Shown in pieces: positions 7,500-22,212 of a DNA stretch of 64,000 nucleotides. The position numbers were made by a program, and so were the translations under genes. This DNA comes from Betaproteobacteria bacterium (GTDB lineage Bacteria; Pseudomonadota; Gammaproteobacteria; Burkholderiales; Burkholderiaceae_C). Position 1 is the first letter of the stretch, and the number at the start of each line of letters is the position of its first letter. The notes beneath the pieces were generated by a model, which did not search any database, was not told where the DNA came from, and worked only from the letters and a program-made list of their open reading frames with translations. The stretch is taken from NCBI GenBank assembly GCA_013289985.1, contig JABCYW010000005.1, forward strand, positions 1-64,000, given 5' to 3'.

Positions 7500-8660
7500 A
7501 TGAATTCCATCGCCACATTGCGCCTCGCCGGCATCGCCGGCCTGGCGTCGCTGATCGCCGCCCCGGCGCTCGCCCAGCCGGATCCTGCCTACTTCTACCT
7601 GGGCGGCTCGGCCGGCCAATCGCGGGCCAAGATCGACGACGCGCGCATCACCGCCGACCTGTTGTCGCAGGGGTTCGTCACCTCGGCGATGACCAACGAC
7701 CAATCGGCCGCCGCGTACAAGCTGTTCGCGGGCTACCAGTTCAACCCGTACATCGGACTCGAAGTCGGCTATTTCAGCCTGGGGCATTTCGGCTTCACGT
7801 CCACCACGACGCCGCCGGGCTCGCTCGATGGCCGCATGCGCCTGCACGGCGTCAACCTCGACCTCGTCGGCACGCTGCCCTTGTCAGAGCGCTTCTCGCT
7901 CATCGGACGCGTTGGCGCCCAGCGCGCGAGCGCGCGGGACAACTTCTCCGGCACCGGCGCGGTGGTGGTACTAGCGCCGACGGCGAGCAAGTCGGAGGTC
8001 AACTACAAGGTCGGCGCGGGCCTGCAATACGCGTTCACGCCAAACCTGATGTTGCGCGGCGAGGCCGAGCGCTACCGCATCAACGATGCGGTGGGCAACC
8101 ACGGCGACGTGAACCTGTTCTCGGTCGGCCTCGTTTTCGCCTTCGGACGCGGATCGCAGCCGATCGCCGCTCCGATGGCCGCGCAGGTGTACGAGGCCGC
8201 TCCGCCGCCCCCGCCGCCGCCCGTGCCTGTCGCGGTGGCAGCACCGCCGCCCCCACCGCCGCCGGCGCCGCCGCGCCGCGTCAGCTTCTCGGCCGACACC
8301 CTGTTCTCGTTCGATCATTCGACAGTCGGACCCAAGGGCGAAGAGGCGCTGGCCCAGTTCGCGCACGAGCTCGCGGGCGTGCAATTCGACCACGTCACCG
8401 TCGAAGGCTACACGGACCGGATCGGTTCGGCCGCCTACAACCAGAAGTTGTCGGAGCGCCGCGCACAGGCCGTCAAGGACTACCTCGTCTCGCCGGGCGG
8501 CGTCGACGCCGCCAGGATCTCGGCCATCGGCAAGGGCGAGTCCGATCCGGTGACCAAGGTGGTGGCTTGCCCCGACAGGAAGACCAGCCCGAAGCTGATC
8601 GCCTGCCTGCAGGCCGATCGGCGCGTGGACGTCGAAGTCTCGGGCACGGCGGCGCAGTAG
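7500..8660 (+). CDS. OmpA family outer-membrane protein
   Basis: The 386-residue protein has a signal peptide ending AAPALAQ. Residues 30-220 form an eight-stranded OmpA-like barrel (YFYLGGSAGQSRAKID; LFAGYQFNPYIGLEVGYF; final strand NLFSVGLVFAFG). A long Pro/Ala linker with two runs of seven prolines follows, then an OmpA-C peptidoglycan-binding domain (LFSFDHSTVGPKGEEAL; VEGYTDRIGSAAYNQKLSERRA; ADRRVDVEV). The peptidoglycan-binding Asp and Arg positions (YTDRIG, SERRA) are present. It probably bridges outer membrane and wall. Its position behind the DUF3494 lipoprotein suggests co-expression. Confidence 0.9.
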   Translation: MNSIATLRLAGIAGLASLIAAPALAQPDPAYFYLGGSAGQSRAKIDDARITADLLSQGFVTSAMTNDQSAAAYKLFAGYQFNPYIGLEVGYFSLGHFGFTSTTTPPGSLDGRMRLHGVNLDLVGTLPLSERFSLIGRVGAQRASARDNFSGTGAVVVLAPTASKSEVNYKVGAGLQYAFTPNLMLRGEAERYRINDAVGNHGDVNLFSVGLVFAFGRGSQPIAAPMAAQVYEAAPPPPPPPVPVAVAAPPPPPPPAPPRRVSFSADTLFSFDHSTVGPKGEEALAQFAHELAGVQFDHVTVEGYTDRIGSAAYNQKLSERRAQAVKDYLVSPGGVDAARISAIGKGESDPVTKVVACPDRKTSPKLIACLQADRRVDVEVSGTAAQ

Positions 8661-8908
8661 CGCGCGAGAGCTGGCGCCTGCCCGCGGCGCCTCGTACACC
8701 GGATGGTTTGGGGCGGCGACCCTGTCCGCAGTCCCCGAGGTGCAAGCTGCAGCGTTACTTGTCACCGGGATTGCCGTGTTGGCGCCGCGCAGACGCCGCC
8801 AGCAGGTCGAGGGGACAAGCTCCCTGATACCCGAGAGCGGTCGATCGCGAATGGGTGCGCTCGGCCAACCCCGGACGAGACGAGGCGCCGCTCTGCGCGC
8901 GATGCGTG

Positions 8909-10030
8909 TCAGTGCGCGAGCGCCCGGCTCGCGCCCAGCAGCTTCACCGTCAGGCGCTCGAAGCGCGGCACGTCCACGTCCTGGACGACATCGACCTCGC
9001 GCTCACCCAGGCCCGGACCGCGACCGATCGGCCAGCTGAGCGTGCTGCCATAGTCGGCGCCATCGCCGGCCGCGACGTCCTCCAGCATCTTCTGGCTGCG
9101 CTTGACGAGCGACGGATCCAGCCACACGGCCGCCGCCAGCTCGTCCCACATCGGAAAGCCTTCCCCGTACCGGGCCACGTAGGCGGCTACCGGCGTGCCG
9201 GCACGGCCGATCTCGGCATACAGCTCCTTGCGGAAGAACGTCTTCGTCGTCGGGTCGACCGGGATCTGCACGATGCGCGGCCATGCCTCGTGCAGGACGG
9301 CCGATGCCGCCTCGGCATCCCACAACATGTTGAACTCGCGCCGCGGCGAATGGGCGTACTCGTCGGCGAACGAGTTGTCCGCCGCCACCGGGTTGAAGCT
9401 CCCGCCCATGAAGACGAGCTCCCGCGCGGCCGCGGCGAAGCCGGGATCCTGGCGCGCGGCCAGCGCAAGGTCGGTCAACGGCCCACCCATCCACAGCGTC
9501 ACCCGGCCCGGATGCAGGCGCACGGTGCGAATCATGAAACTGACGCCACTCTCGGCCTGCACCTTCAGCGATGGTGCGCCCGCGGCCAGCGGCGGCACCA
9601 GGAAGGGGTCGGCATGGTACCCGGCACGCGGCTGTCCCCCGAACGACTCCGTCCACGCGCCCTTCCACACCAGCGGTCCGTAGCGGCGCTCCCAGGCCTT
9701 CATGCGCGCGGCGTTGTTGAGCAGCGGGAACGTCGCGCCCGCGTAGACCGGCACCTCGGGGCGCCCGACCAGTTCCAGCATGCGCAAGGTCTGCGCGATC
9801 TCCTCGTCGCGCCAGCCGTCGCCGCTGCTGACGACGATTCCCAGCACGTCGACGTCGGGGGCCTGGAGCAACATCAGCACCGAGTTCATGTTGCTGCCGC
9901 CCGGCCCGAACATGTCCTGATCGATGATGACTTCGCGCCGGCCGTCAGCGGCCTGTGCCAGGGTGGAAGAGGCGATCAGCACCAACGCGGCGAGCAGGGA
10001 TCGCCTGGCGAGAGAAAGGGAGCGGGACAT
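8909..10030 (-). CDS. Exported nucleoside hydrolase-like protein
   Basis: This 373-residue protein has a signal peptide (residues 1-27, ending TLAQAAD) and the inosine/uridine-preferring nucleoside hydrolase fold. The Ca-binding N-terminal motif, normally DTDPGIDDALAL, reads IIDQDMFGPGGSNMNSVLML: the first two Asp are kept but the paired Asp are replaced by a Gly/Asn stretch. MGGSFNPVAADNSFADEY and FNMLWDAEAA match the central and substrate motifs. This is a recognisable exported subfamily that may hydrolyse nucleosides in the periplasm, but altered specificity or activity is possible. It stands alone and converges on ompA. Confidence 0.75.
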   Translation of the reverse strand: MSRSLSLARRSLLAALVLIASSTLAQAADGRREVIIDQDMFGPGGSNMNSVLMLLQAPDVDVLGIVVSSGDGWRDEEIAQTLRMLELVGRPEVPVYAGATFPLLNNAARMKAWERRYGPLVWKGAWTESFGGQPRAGYHADPFLVPPLAAGAPSLKVQAESGVSFMIRTVRLHPGRVTLWMGGPLTDLALAARQDPGFAAAARELVFMGGSFNPVAADNSFADEYAHSPRREFNMLWDAEAASAVLHEAWPRIVQIPVDPTTKTFFRKELYAEIGRAGTPVAAYVARYGEGFPMWDELAAAVWLDPSLVKRSQKMLEDVAAGDGADYGSTLSWPIGRGPGLGEREVDVVQDVDVPRFERLTVKLLGASRALAH

Positions 10031-10139
10031 CGGCGGCGGCCTTCACGATGAGTGGATGAGTGCCTGCACTGCATGCAAGTCCCGTTCCGCCGGGTATCGG
10101 ATTCAGTGCGCGGCGGTACCTGCGGGCTGGCTGGACAGG

Positions 10140-10355
10140 TCAATGGAAGTCTTCCTCGCGCTGGTGGCGTGCGCCGATCACGAGCACCAACTCGGGCGAG
10201 CGGATATCGAAGCGCAGGATGTAGCCGGTTGTGCCAAACGGAATGATGAGTTCGCGCAGCGTCGACCGGGCACCGACCTTGCGGTAGCTGTACGGCGTTG
10301 TCGACAGGTGGCTCAGTGCGACTTGTCGGATGACCTTGACCGCCTCGTCGGCCAC
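10140..10355 (-). CDS. RelE/ParE-type toxin-like protein, possibly 5'-damaged
   Basis: The C-terminal half TLRELIIPFGTTGYILRFDI then VLVIGARHQREEDFH matches the final beta-strands of ParE/RelE toxins, including the conserved Arg and the terminal H-Q-R-E. The GTG at 10355 gives 71 residues, shorter than the usual 90-105. The frame stays open upstream for about 30 codons (SSRYRPQPTGHELLLDRAETLEEL), but without a credible start codon. No antitoxin gene is visible on either side. It is either a toxin using an unusual start or a truncated relic. Confidence 0.5.
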   Translation of the reverse strand: MADEAVKVIRQVALSHLSTTPYSYRKVGARSTLRELIIPFGTTGYILRFDIRSPELVLVIGARHQREEDFH

Positions 10356-10456
10356 ATCGAGTTCTTCGAGCGTTTCGGCGCGATCGAGCAGGAGCTCGTG
10401 ACCGGTGGGTTGTGGCCGGTAGCGACTGGATGCGCGTAGTTGAAACGTGCAGCGCC

Positions 10457-11185
10457 CTATCGGCCATCCGAAGTGACCGTCTTCACGACCCTGCCACCCT
10501 CGTCAAGCATGCGGATCTCAGGCGTGCCCTCCACTGTCACCAACAGCTGCATGCGAACGCGACCTTGCCCATCACGCAGTTGCAGCGTGGAGGATCGATC
10601 CTCGGTGGTGCCCAGATAGACGCGGTGATGACCAATCATGCCGTCATCTTGCTTGCGCCTCAAATAGGCTTCCCGTTCGGATAGCGACAGCTTCGAGGCC
10701 TGTGCGCTGAAGGCCTGCAGATCCTCGATCGAGGACACGCGCCAGTCAGGCATATCGTTGACGGTGACGCCTGCCCGCGAGCTGTGCTCGTCATCGTTCT
10801 GTTCGAGGGCCAAGGTCTGGTCCTGACGGAAGCGGTCGAAGCTGAGGTGCAAGCTCGAGGAAAGTTTGCCATCGCCCGTTTCGGCGCCGCCCCAGATCAA
10901 GCCGCCCGATTCAGTACCTTCGTCGTTGACAAATAGCAATCCAGCGGAGCTTCTTCGATCGGGACGTGAAACCTCTTGACCTCTGTAGAACAGACCAGGG
11001 AACTGGGTTCGGTTCGATATCACGAGTCGCTTGGTACCGTCAGGCTCTTCCACATTGATGCGGCCCACCGTGATGGTGTCGAAATGCGCGGTTGCGGGAG
11101 TCTTGGCGCCGGCAAGTGCGACAAATGCGGCCAGCGCAGCCGCCATCGTCGTGCAGCCGGCAAGAAAGGAGGCGGTGTTCGACAT
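10457..11185 (-). CDS. Conserved hypothetical exported protein
   Basis: From the internal Met at 11185 the protein (242 residues) starts with a hydrophobic anchor or signal (SFLAGCTTMAAALAAFVALAGA). Then comes a conserved core: ITVGRINVEEPDGTKRLVISN, GLLFVNDEGTESGGLIWGG, and a C-terminal RMQLLVTVEGTPEIRMLDEGG. I know this pattern from a widespread uncharacterised bacterial family with no assigned role. The repeated 'DG...IRM/RLVIS' phrases suggest a beta-repeat fold. An upstream Met at 11230 adds 15 residues and is less likely. No operon partner is evident. Confidence 0.65.
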   Translation of the reverse strand: MSNTASFLAGCTTMAAALAAFVALAGAKTPATAHFDTITVGRINVEEPDGTKRLVISNRTQFPGLFYRGQEVSRPDRRSSAGLLFVNDEGTESGGLIWGGAETGDGKLSSSLHLSFDRFRQDQTLALEQNDDEHSSRAGVTVNDMPDWRVSSIEDLQAFSAQASKLSLSEREAYLRRKQDDGMIGHHRVYLGTTEDRSSTLQLRDGQGRVRMQLLVTVEGTPEIRMLDEGGRVVKTVTSDGR

Positions 11186-11587
11186 ATGTGCTCGCAAGGA
11201 AGGCGCAATACCGACTCTACGGCTATCCATGGAGGAGTTCCAATCCCCTGTCCTCGGTAGCCGCCATCCTTCACGTCGCGCCGATCTGCAGCCCCAAACC
11301 GCTCGTCCACAACGCCCGCAACTGGCCGGTCAGCGACGGTCATGCTGGCCGACTGCGGGTATCCATTGCCTTTTCCGAATCGGACGTCGCCTGTGTCCAC
11401 GGTGGGCGCAGCGGCCCGGCGACTGGCGACCGCCCGCACAACCAACGATGCCGCGCTCGTCGAATACGCCGGCCTACCCGATGGCAGCCGCTGGCGGCCG
11501 GCAGCAACTGGGCCGGCTTCCGCCTTCGACACCGCGTAGCATGGCCATACTCATCGGCTGTCGCACCCTGACGGTGCCCTTCGACAC
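11186..11587. other. Spacer without a recognisable gene
   Basis: This stretch of about 400 bases separates the divergent hypothetical gene and the oxygenase gene. Frames on both strands are open but show no family match, no good start context and compositions typical of shadow frames. No repeat or strong hairpin is visible. It should hold two divergent promoters. Confidence 0.4.
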
Positions 11588-11950
11588 ATGGCTTCATCTT
11601 CCAACTTCTTCGAGACCGCGTTTCGATGGCAGCGCGGGCGTCAGGGAACCGGCTACGACAAGATGCTATTGGCAACCGCGCGCTGGCCGGTTCCGTTTGA
11701 CAGCTACCTCATTCGCTACCCTGCGGGTTCCGAGATCCCGCCGCATACAGATCCGGTCGCGAGCGGTCGGCACTTCAGATTGAACATCGTTCTCAAGTCG
11801 CCCAAGTCCGGCGGCGAGTTTGTCTGCAAGACACCGATCTTCGAGACCCACCGCGTCAAGCTCTTCCGCCCAGACGCTTGCGAGCACAGCGTCACTCGAG
11901 TGGAAGGCGGGAGCCGATACGTCTTTTCCTTCGGCTGGGTTCTGAAGTAG
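11588..11950 (+). CDS. 2OG-Fe(II) oxygenase superfamily protein
   Basis: The 120-residue protein contains the double-stranded beta-helix core of small Fe(II)/2-oxoglutarate hydroxylases. SEIPPHTDPVASGRHFRLNIVL gives the metal-binding H-x-D, GGEFVC the next strand, and FRPDACEHSVTRVEGGSRYVFSFGW the distal His and the basic residue that contacts 2-oxoglutarate. It is cytosolic and resembles aspartyl/asparaginyl hydroxylase-like proteins, but the substrate is unknown. The N-terminal part (GRQGTGYDKMLLATARWPVPFDSYLIRYP) also matches the family, so the first Met at 11588 is kept. No operon partner. Confidence 0.75.
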   Translation: MASSSNFFETAFRWQRGRQGTGYDKMLLATARWPVPFDSYLIRYPAGSEIPPHTDPVASGRHFRLNIVLKSPKSGGEFVCKTPIFETHRVKLFRPDACEHSVTRVEGGSRYVFSFGWVLK

Positions 11951-12085
11951 GAAGACAGCTGCCGTTCCGCGACGCCGGCCACAGGAGCCGTCATGACGCT
12001 TTGCCCCGTTGCGCTGGCCGTCGGGTGCGCGAAGTGCCCCGCGTTTTCCGCATGTCCGCTGAAGACCGCCCGGCATGGGCTGGCT

Positions 12086-12592
12086 TCAACGCCGCAGGCC
12101 CTTCCTGATCCACATCTTCACGAGTTCCAGGCCGGCGGGAGGCGCCTGCCAGGTAGCGCCGCAAAGGATGCTCGAGCCGTTGTCGACCGCGTAGGTCGTC
12201 TTGATGGTGCCCTTGACGGGCGTGATCTTGCCGCCCTCGTCCAGCGGCGGCACGTCGATCTCGAAGTACACGACGGTGCGGGCCGGAATGTGTTCGTCGC
12301 TCATCAGGCCGACGCCGCCCTCCGAGACGTTGCGAACCGTGAGTTCGATGACGTGCCCCTCGGGCAACCGCATGCGCGCCGGCCACGTCACCTCGACGCG
12401 CAGGTCCGTGCGCGAATCGGGAGCGTCGTCGGCGACGCCGCCGGACTCGATCGTGGCCGCGAGCTCGGCCGCGAGTTCGGCCGCCAGTGCCGCCTCTGCG
12501 GCCTCCGCGGCCTCCGTGGCCGACTGCGTCTCCGCCGGCAGCGGCGGAAGGTCGAACATGGCCGCGACATCATCGGGAGGCGTGGTCGTCAT
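12086..12592 (-). CDS. PilZ domain protein, probable c-di-GMP receptor
   Basis: The first 55 residues are an Ala/Glu-rich helical segment of low complexity. Residues about 57-165 form a PilZ domain with both c-di-GMP motifs: an arginine cluster (DSRTDLRVEV) and the NVSEGGVGL motif that matches D/N-x-S-x-x-G. The protein is therefore expected to bind c-di-GMP and pass the signal to a partner such as a motility, polysaccharide or pilus machine. It lies 30 bases downstream of the REC-GGDEF-EAL gene on the same strand, so it probably reads out the c-di-GMP level set by that protein. Confidence 0.85.
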   Translation of the reverse strand: MTTTPPDDVAAMFDLPPLPAETQSATEAAEAAEAALAAELAAELAATIESGGVADDAPDSRTDLRVEVTWPARMRLPEGHVIELTVRNVSEGGVGLMSDEHIPARTVVYFEIDVPPLDEGGKITPVKGTIKTTYAVDNGSSILCGATWQAPPAGLELVKMWIRKGLRR

Positions 12593-12622
12593 GGTTCGTG
12601 CAGGAAGCGGGCCCCACTCTCC

Positions 12623-14521
12623 CTACGCCAGCGCGGCGGGCGGCGTGGCCGGAGCCGGCACGGGGGCCGGCAGCGCGGCGGCGGGCGCCGGTGCCGGCAG
12701 GCTGGCGCGCAGCGCGTCGGCCGTCAGCGGCTCGGGCACGTGGTACAGGAAGCCCTGGGCCCAGTCGACGCCCAACTCGCGCAGCAGGCCGGCCACGGCC
12801 TCGGTCTCCACGAATTCGGCCACCACGGGCTTCCTGAGCAGGCGCGCCATCTCGGTCATCGAGCGCACCATGCCGCCGTGCACGAGGTCGGCGTCCATGT
12901 CGCGCACGAACATGCCGTCGATCTTGATGGTGTCGAACGGCAGCTGCCGCAGGTAGGTGAACGATGCGAAGCCCGAGCCGAAGTCGTCGAGCGAGAAGCG
13001 GCAGCCCAGGCGATTCAGGTTGTGCATGAACTCGCTGGCGCTCTGCAGGTTGACGATGGCCTCGGTCTCGGTGATCTCGAAGCACAGCAGGCGGCCGGGC
13101 ACGCCGTGCTCGCGCAAGGTGTCGGCCACGAACTGCGCCAGGCCGGGTTCGCGGATGGACACGGCCGACAGGTTGATGGCCACCTGGTCGATGCGGTCGT
13201 GCGTGTCGGGCAGCTTGCCCAGCAGCGAGACGACCTCGCGGATCATCCAGCGATCGAGCTCGCCGATCAGGTGGTAGCGCTCGGCCGGCGCGATGAACAG
13301 GCCCGGCAGCACCAGCTTCTGGCGGCGCGGATCCCACAGCCGGATCAGCGTCTCCACGTGCAGGCCCGGCGTCGCCCCGCCCGCGCCGGCGGCAAGCGGC
13401 GTGAGGCGCTGGAAGTAGGCGCGGAACTCGTTGCGCTTCAACGCGTCGACCAGCACCAGCGCCCAGTTCACCGACTCGCGATGGCCCTCGCCTTCCAGCA
13501 GCGACGAGTCGTGCACGCGGATCGTGCCGCGGCCCTCGCGCTTGGCCAGGTACGCGGCCTCGTCGGCCACGAGCATCAGCTGGTCGAACGACACGATGTC
13601 GCGCGCGATGCGCACCACGGCCACCGCCGCGGCCATCTTGAAGCTGCGCTCCTCCCAGTGGAACTCGAACTCGGCCAGCTGGTCGAGGATGCGGCGCGCC
13701 AGCACGGGGCCGCCGTCCGGGCCCACGTCCTCGGCGACCACGCCGAACTTGTCGCCGCCCAGCCGGGCGAAGAAGTCGGTGCGCTGCAGCAATCCGCCCA
13801 CGACCTCGCCGAACTGGCGCAGCAGCTCGTCGCCGGCGATGCAGCCGCAGGTCTCGTTGACGAGGCGGAACTGGTCGATGTCGATCAGCAGGAAGACGGC
13901 GTCGCAGTCGGTGCGCTGAACGCGCGCCAGCAGCTCGGACACGTGGGCGTCGAGCGCGCCGCGGTTGTACAGGCGGGTGACGAAGTCGTGCGTGGCCAGG
14001 TAGTTCAGGCGGTCCTGCATGTAGCGCCGCTCGTTGATCTCCTGGCGCAGGTGGCGGTTGGCGATCGTCAGTTCGGCGGTGCGTTCGCGCACCTTCTCCT
14101 CGAGGCCGTGATTGAGCTCGCGCAGCTGCTCCAGCAGGTTGCGGCGCTCCAGCTGGTAGCGCACGCGGGCGCGCACCTCGTCGGCGTTGATCGGCTTGGA
14201 GATGTAGTCGCTGCCGCCGACGGCGAAGCCCTGGCTCACGTCGTCGGTGCGCGCGGTGACGAAGATGACGGGGATGTCGGTGGTGGCCGGGTCGGCCTTC
14301 AGGCGGCGGCAGACCTCGAAGCCGTCCATGCCCGGCATCATCACGTCCAGCAGCACCAGGTCGGGACGGCCGCGGGCGGCCAGTTCGAGGGCGCGGGCGC
14401 CGGAGGTGGCGGCCATCAGCTCGCAGTGCTCGTCGGCCAGCGTGGCGCTGAGCACGTCGATGTTGTGCGGCGTGTCGTCGACGATCAGTATTTTCGAGAC
14501 TCTTGCGGTCACCACGCACAC
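12623..14521 (-). CDS. Response regulator with REC, degenerate GGDEF and EAL domains
   Basis: The protein (up to 632 residues) has a receiver domain (residues 10-125, phospho-Asp 59 in LVLLDVMMPG). A coiled linker (about 125-170) leads to a GGDEF domain whose active motif reads GGDKF (255-259) and whose inhibitory site reads Q-R-T-D, so cyclase activity is doubtful. An EAL domain follows (about 360-610) with ETL at 390-392, N450, the EITETE block, DDFG 512-515, K533, E569 and Q589, so phosphodiesterase residues are kept. Expected role: phosphorylation-controlled hydrolysis of c-di-GMP. GTG at 14521 opens the frame, but a GGGAG site suits a GTG two codons later better. The two hybrid kinases upstream are likely partners, and the PilZ gene follows. 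Confidence 0.9.
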   Translation of the reverse strand: MCVVTARVSKILIVDDTPHNIDVLSATLADEHCELMAATSGARALELAARGRPDLVLLDVMMPGMDGFEVCRRLKADPATTDIPVIFVTARTDDVSQGFAVGGSDYISKPINADEVRARVRYQLERRNLLEQLRELNHGLEEKVRERTAELTIANRHLRQEINERRYMQDRLNYLATHDFVTRLYNRGALDAHVSELLARVQRTDCDAVFLLIDIDQFRLVNETCGCIAGDELLRQFGEVVGGLLQRTDFFARLGGDKFGVVAEDVGPDGGPVLARRILDQLAEFEFHWEERSFKMAAAVAVVRIARDIVSFDQLMLVADEAAYLAKREGRGTIRVHDSSLLEGEGHRESVNWALVLVDALKRNEFRAYFQRLTPLAAGAGGATPGLHVETLIRLWDPRRQKLVLPGLFIAPAERYHLIGELDRWMIREVVSLLGKLPDTHDRIDQVAINLSAVSIREPGLAQFVADTLREHGVPGRLLCFEITETEAIVNLQSASEFMHNLNRLGCRFSLDDFGSGFASFTYLRQLPFDTIKIDGMFVRDMDADLVHGGMVRSMTEMARLLRKPVVAEFVETEAVAGLLRELGVDWAQGFLYHVPEPLTADALRASLPAPAPAAALPAPVPAPATPPAALA

Positions 14522-14668
14522 TCCCGTTGTCCGGGATGGCCCGGGCTGTACCTTGCGCTGTCCCGAGTGTAATCACATGCAAGCGGGCGTTTCAGCTGGA
14601 TTTGCACGCAGATTCGTGGAATGCGACACATCGCGGCCGACACGCTGCCACGGCGTATCGCCGCCGCC

Positions 14669-21279
<6,611 letters not shown>

Positions 21280-21378
21280 CACCGCGCGTGTCCTCCCCGG
21301 GGTCGGGCAGGAATGCCCGCGTGGATGATAGCGCCGGGATTCTGCTAACTTGGCGTCGGATCCGCCAAGGGAAATGCC

Positions 21379-21675
21379 ATGTCTGACGATTTCTTCGCAC
21401 CGCCGCCGTTCGACCCCGCCACCGCCCGCGCGACGCTGCAGCGCGCGCTGCGCGACCTCAAGCTCAGCGAGCGCAACGGCGCGTTCGAGATGAACGGCCA
21501 GCCGGTGGTCCGGGCGCGCATCGAGGGCGCCGTGCTGAAGCTGGACGTGGCGAAGAAGCCTTCGCGCTCGCCGGACTGGGAGCACGCCGAGGCGGGCGAC
21601 CACGCGAAGCTGCGGCGCTTCATCGACGACGTGAAGCGGCGGGTGTCGCGCTGGGCCGAGGGGCGCGAGGATTAG
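21379..21675 (+). CDS. Conserved hypothetical protein, 98 aa
   Basis: This is a small, charged, soluble protein (SDDFFAPPPFDPATARATLQ; ALRDLKLSERNGAFEMNGQPV). It has a helix, two strands (VRARIEGAVLKLDVAKK) and a basic C-terminal helix (KLRRFIDDVKRRVSRWAEG). Homologues occur in related Burkholderiales as far as I recall, but no function is known to me. It is transcribed divergently from the MASE1 kinase, with an AAGGGAAATGCC context giving a plausible ribosome site. A long palindrome starts 6 bases after its stop. Confidence 0.6.
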   Translation: MSDDFFAPPPFDPATARATLQRALRDLKLSERNGAFEMNGQPVVRARIEGAVLKLDVAKKPSRSPDWEHAEAGDHAKLRRFIDDVKRRVSRWAEGRED

Positions 21676-21680
21676 GCGTC

Positions 21681-21841
21681 AGAACCTGTGAATGAACCCG
21701 GCGCGTCCGAGCGGGTCGTCAAAACGCGTCCGATCAAGGCGCAAAGCACAGCCGTAGCTTGGGCTACGGCGAGCATTTGCAACGCAGAGCGGGCGCGTTT
21801 TGACGGCACGAGCGGGCGTGGCGGGTTCGTTCACAGGTTCT
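21681..21841. repeat. 161-bp imperfect palindrome filling the gap between two convergent genes
   Basis: The outer arms GAACCTGTGAATGAACCC (21682-21699) and its near-perfect complement (21823-21840) differ at one base. The two halves, about 80 bases each, can be aligned over their full length at roughly three quarters identity without gaps, meeting at CCGTAGCTTGGGCTACGG near 21761. The element begins 6 bases after one stop codon and touches the stop of the convergent cupin gene. It looks like a miniature palindromic mobile repeat that now also acts as a spacer or bidirectional terminator. Confidence 0.75.
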
Positions 21842-22200
21842 CAGGGCCCGACCACGATCACGAAGTGCTTGCGCAGCGTCTCCAGCACCTCGAACGAGCC
21901 CGCGAAGCCCGCCGGGATCACCAGCGCCTCGCCGGGGCCGGCCTCGGTGAACGTGCCGTCGGTGGCGTGCAGGCGGCAGCGGCCGGCCAGCACCACCATG
22001 TACTCGTGCTCGGTCGGGTCCATCTGGATGCGCCAGCGGCCGACCTCGCACTCCCAGATGCCGGCCACGAGGCCCGCCGGCGCGCTCTCGTAGATCACCC
22101 AGGTGCGGCGCTCGGGCGCGCCGATCTCGCGGCGCTCCTCGCGCGGGAAATCGATGTCGGGCGGGGTGGACGGCTTGTCGAACTTGACGATGGCGGTCAT
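21841..22200 (-). CDS. Cupin domain protein (EutQ/ureidoglycine hydrolase-like)
   Basis: This is a 119-residue single cupin. The core DPTEHEYMVVLAGRCRLHATDG gives motif 1 with one His and Glu, and FTEAGPGEALVIPAGFAGSFEV gives motif 2, where the metal His is replaced. The phrase WRIQMDPTEHEYMVVLAG is typical of DUF861-type cupins related to ureidoglycine aminohydrolase and EutQ. Full catalytic metal binding is doubtful. It is the last gene of a minus-strand run (nuclease, CDF, dtd, cupin), 13 bases after dtd. Its stop codon abuts the 161-bp palindrome. Confidence 0.75.
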   Translation of the reverse strand: MTAIVKFDKPSTPPDIDFPREERREIGAPERRTWVIYESAPAGLVAGIWECEVGRWRIQMDPTEHEYMVVLAGRCRLHATDGTFTEAGPGEALVIPAGFAGSFEVLETLRKHFVIVVGP

Positions 22201-22212
22201 GGAAATCTCTAT

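Noticed and set aside
8661-8908. Gene between ompA and the nucleoside hydrolase
   Set aside because: Short frames only, no motif; treated as an intergenic space between convergent genes.
11993-14572. 859-codon plus-strand open frame opposite the REC-GGDEF-EAL gene
   Set aside because: It is the antisense shadow of a clear gene in GC-rich DNA; its translation is His/Gln/Arg/Gly-rich with no family motif.
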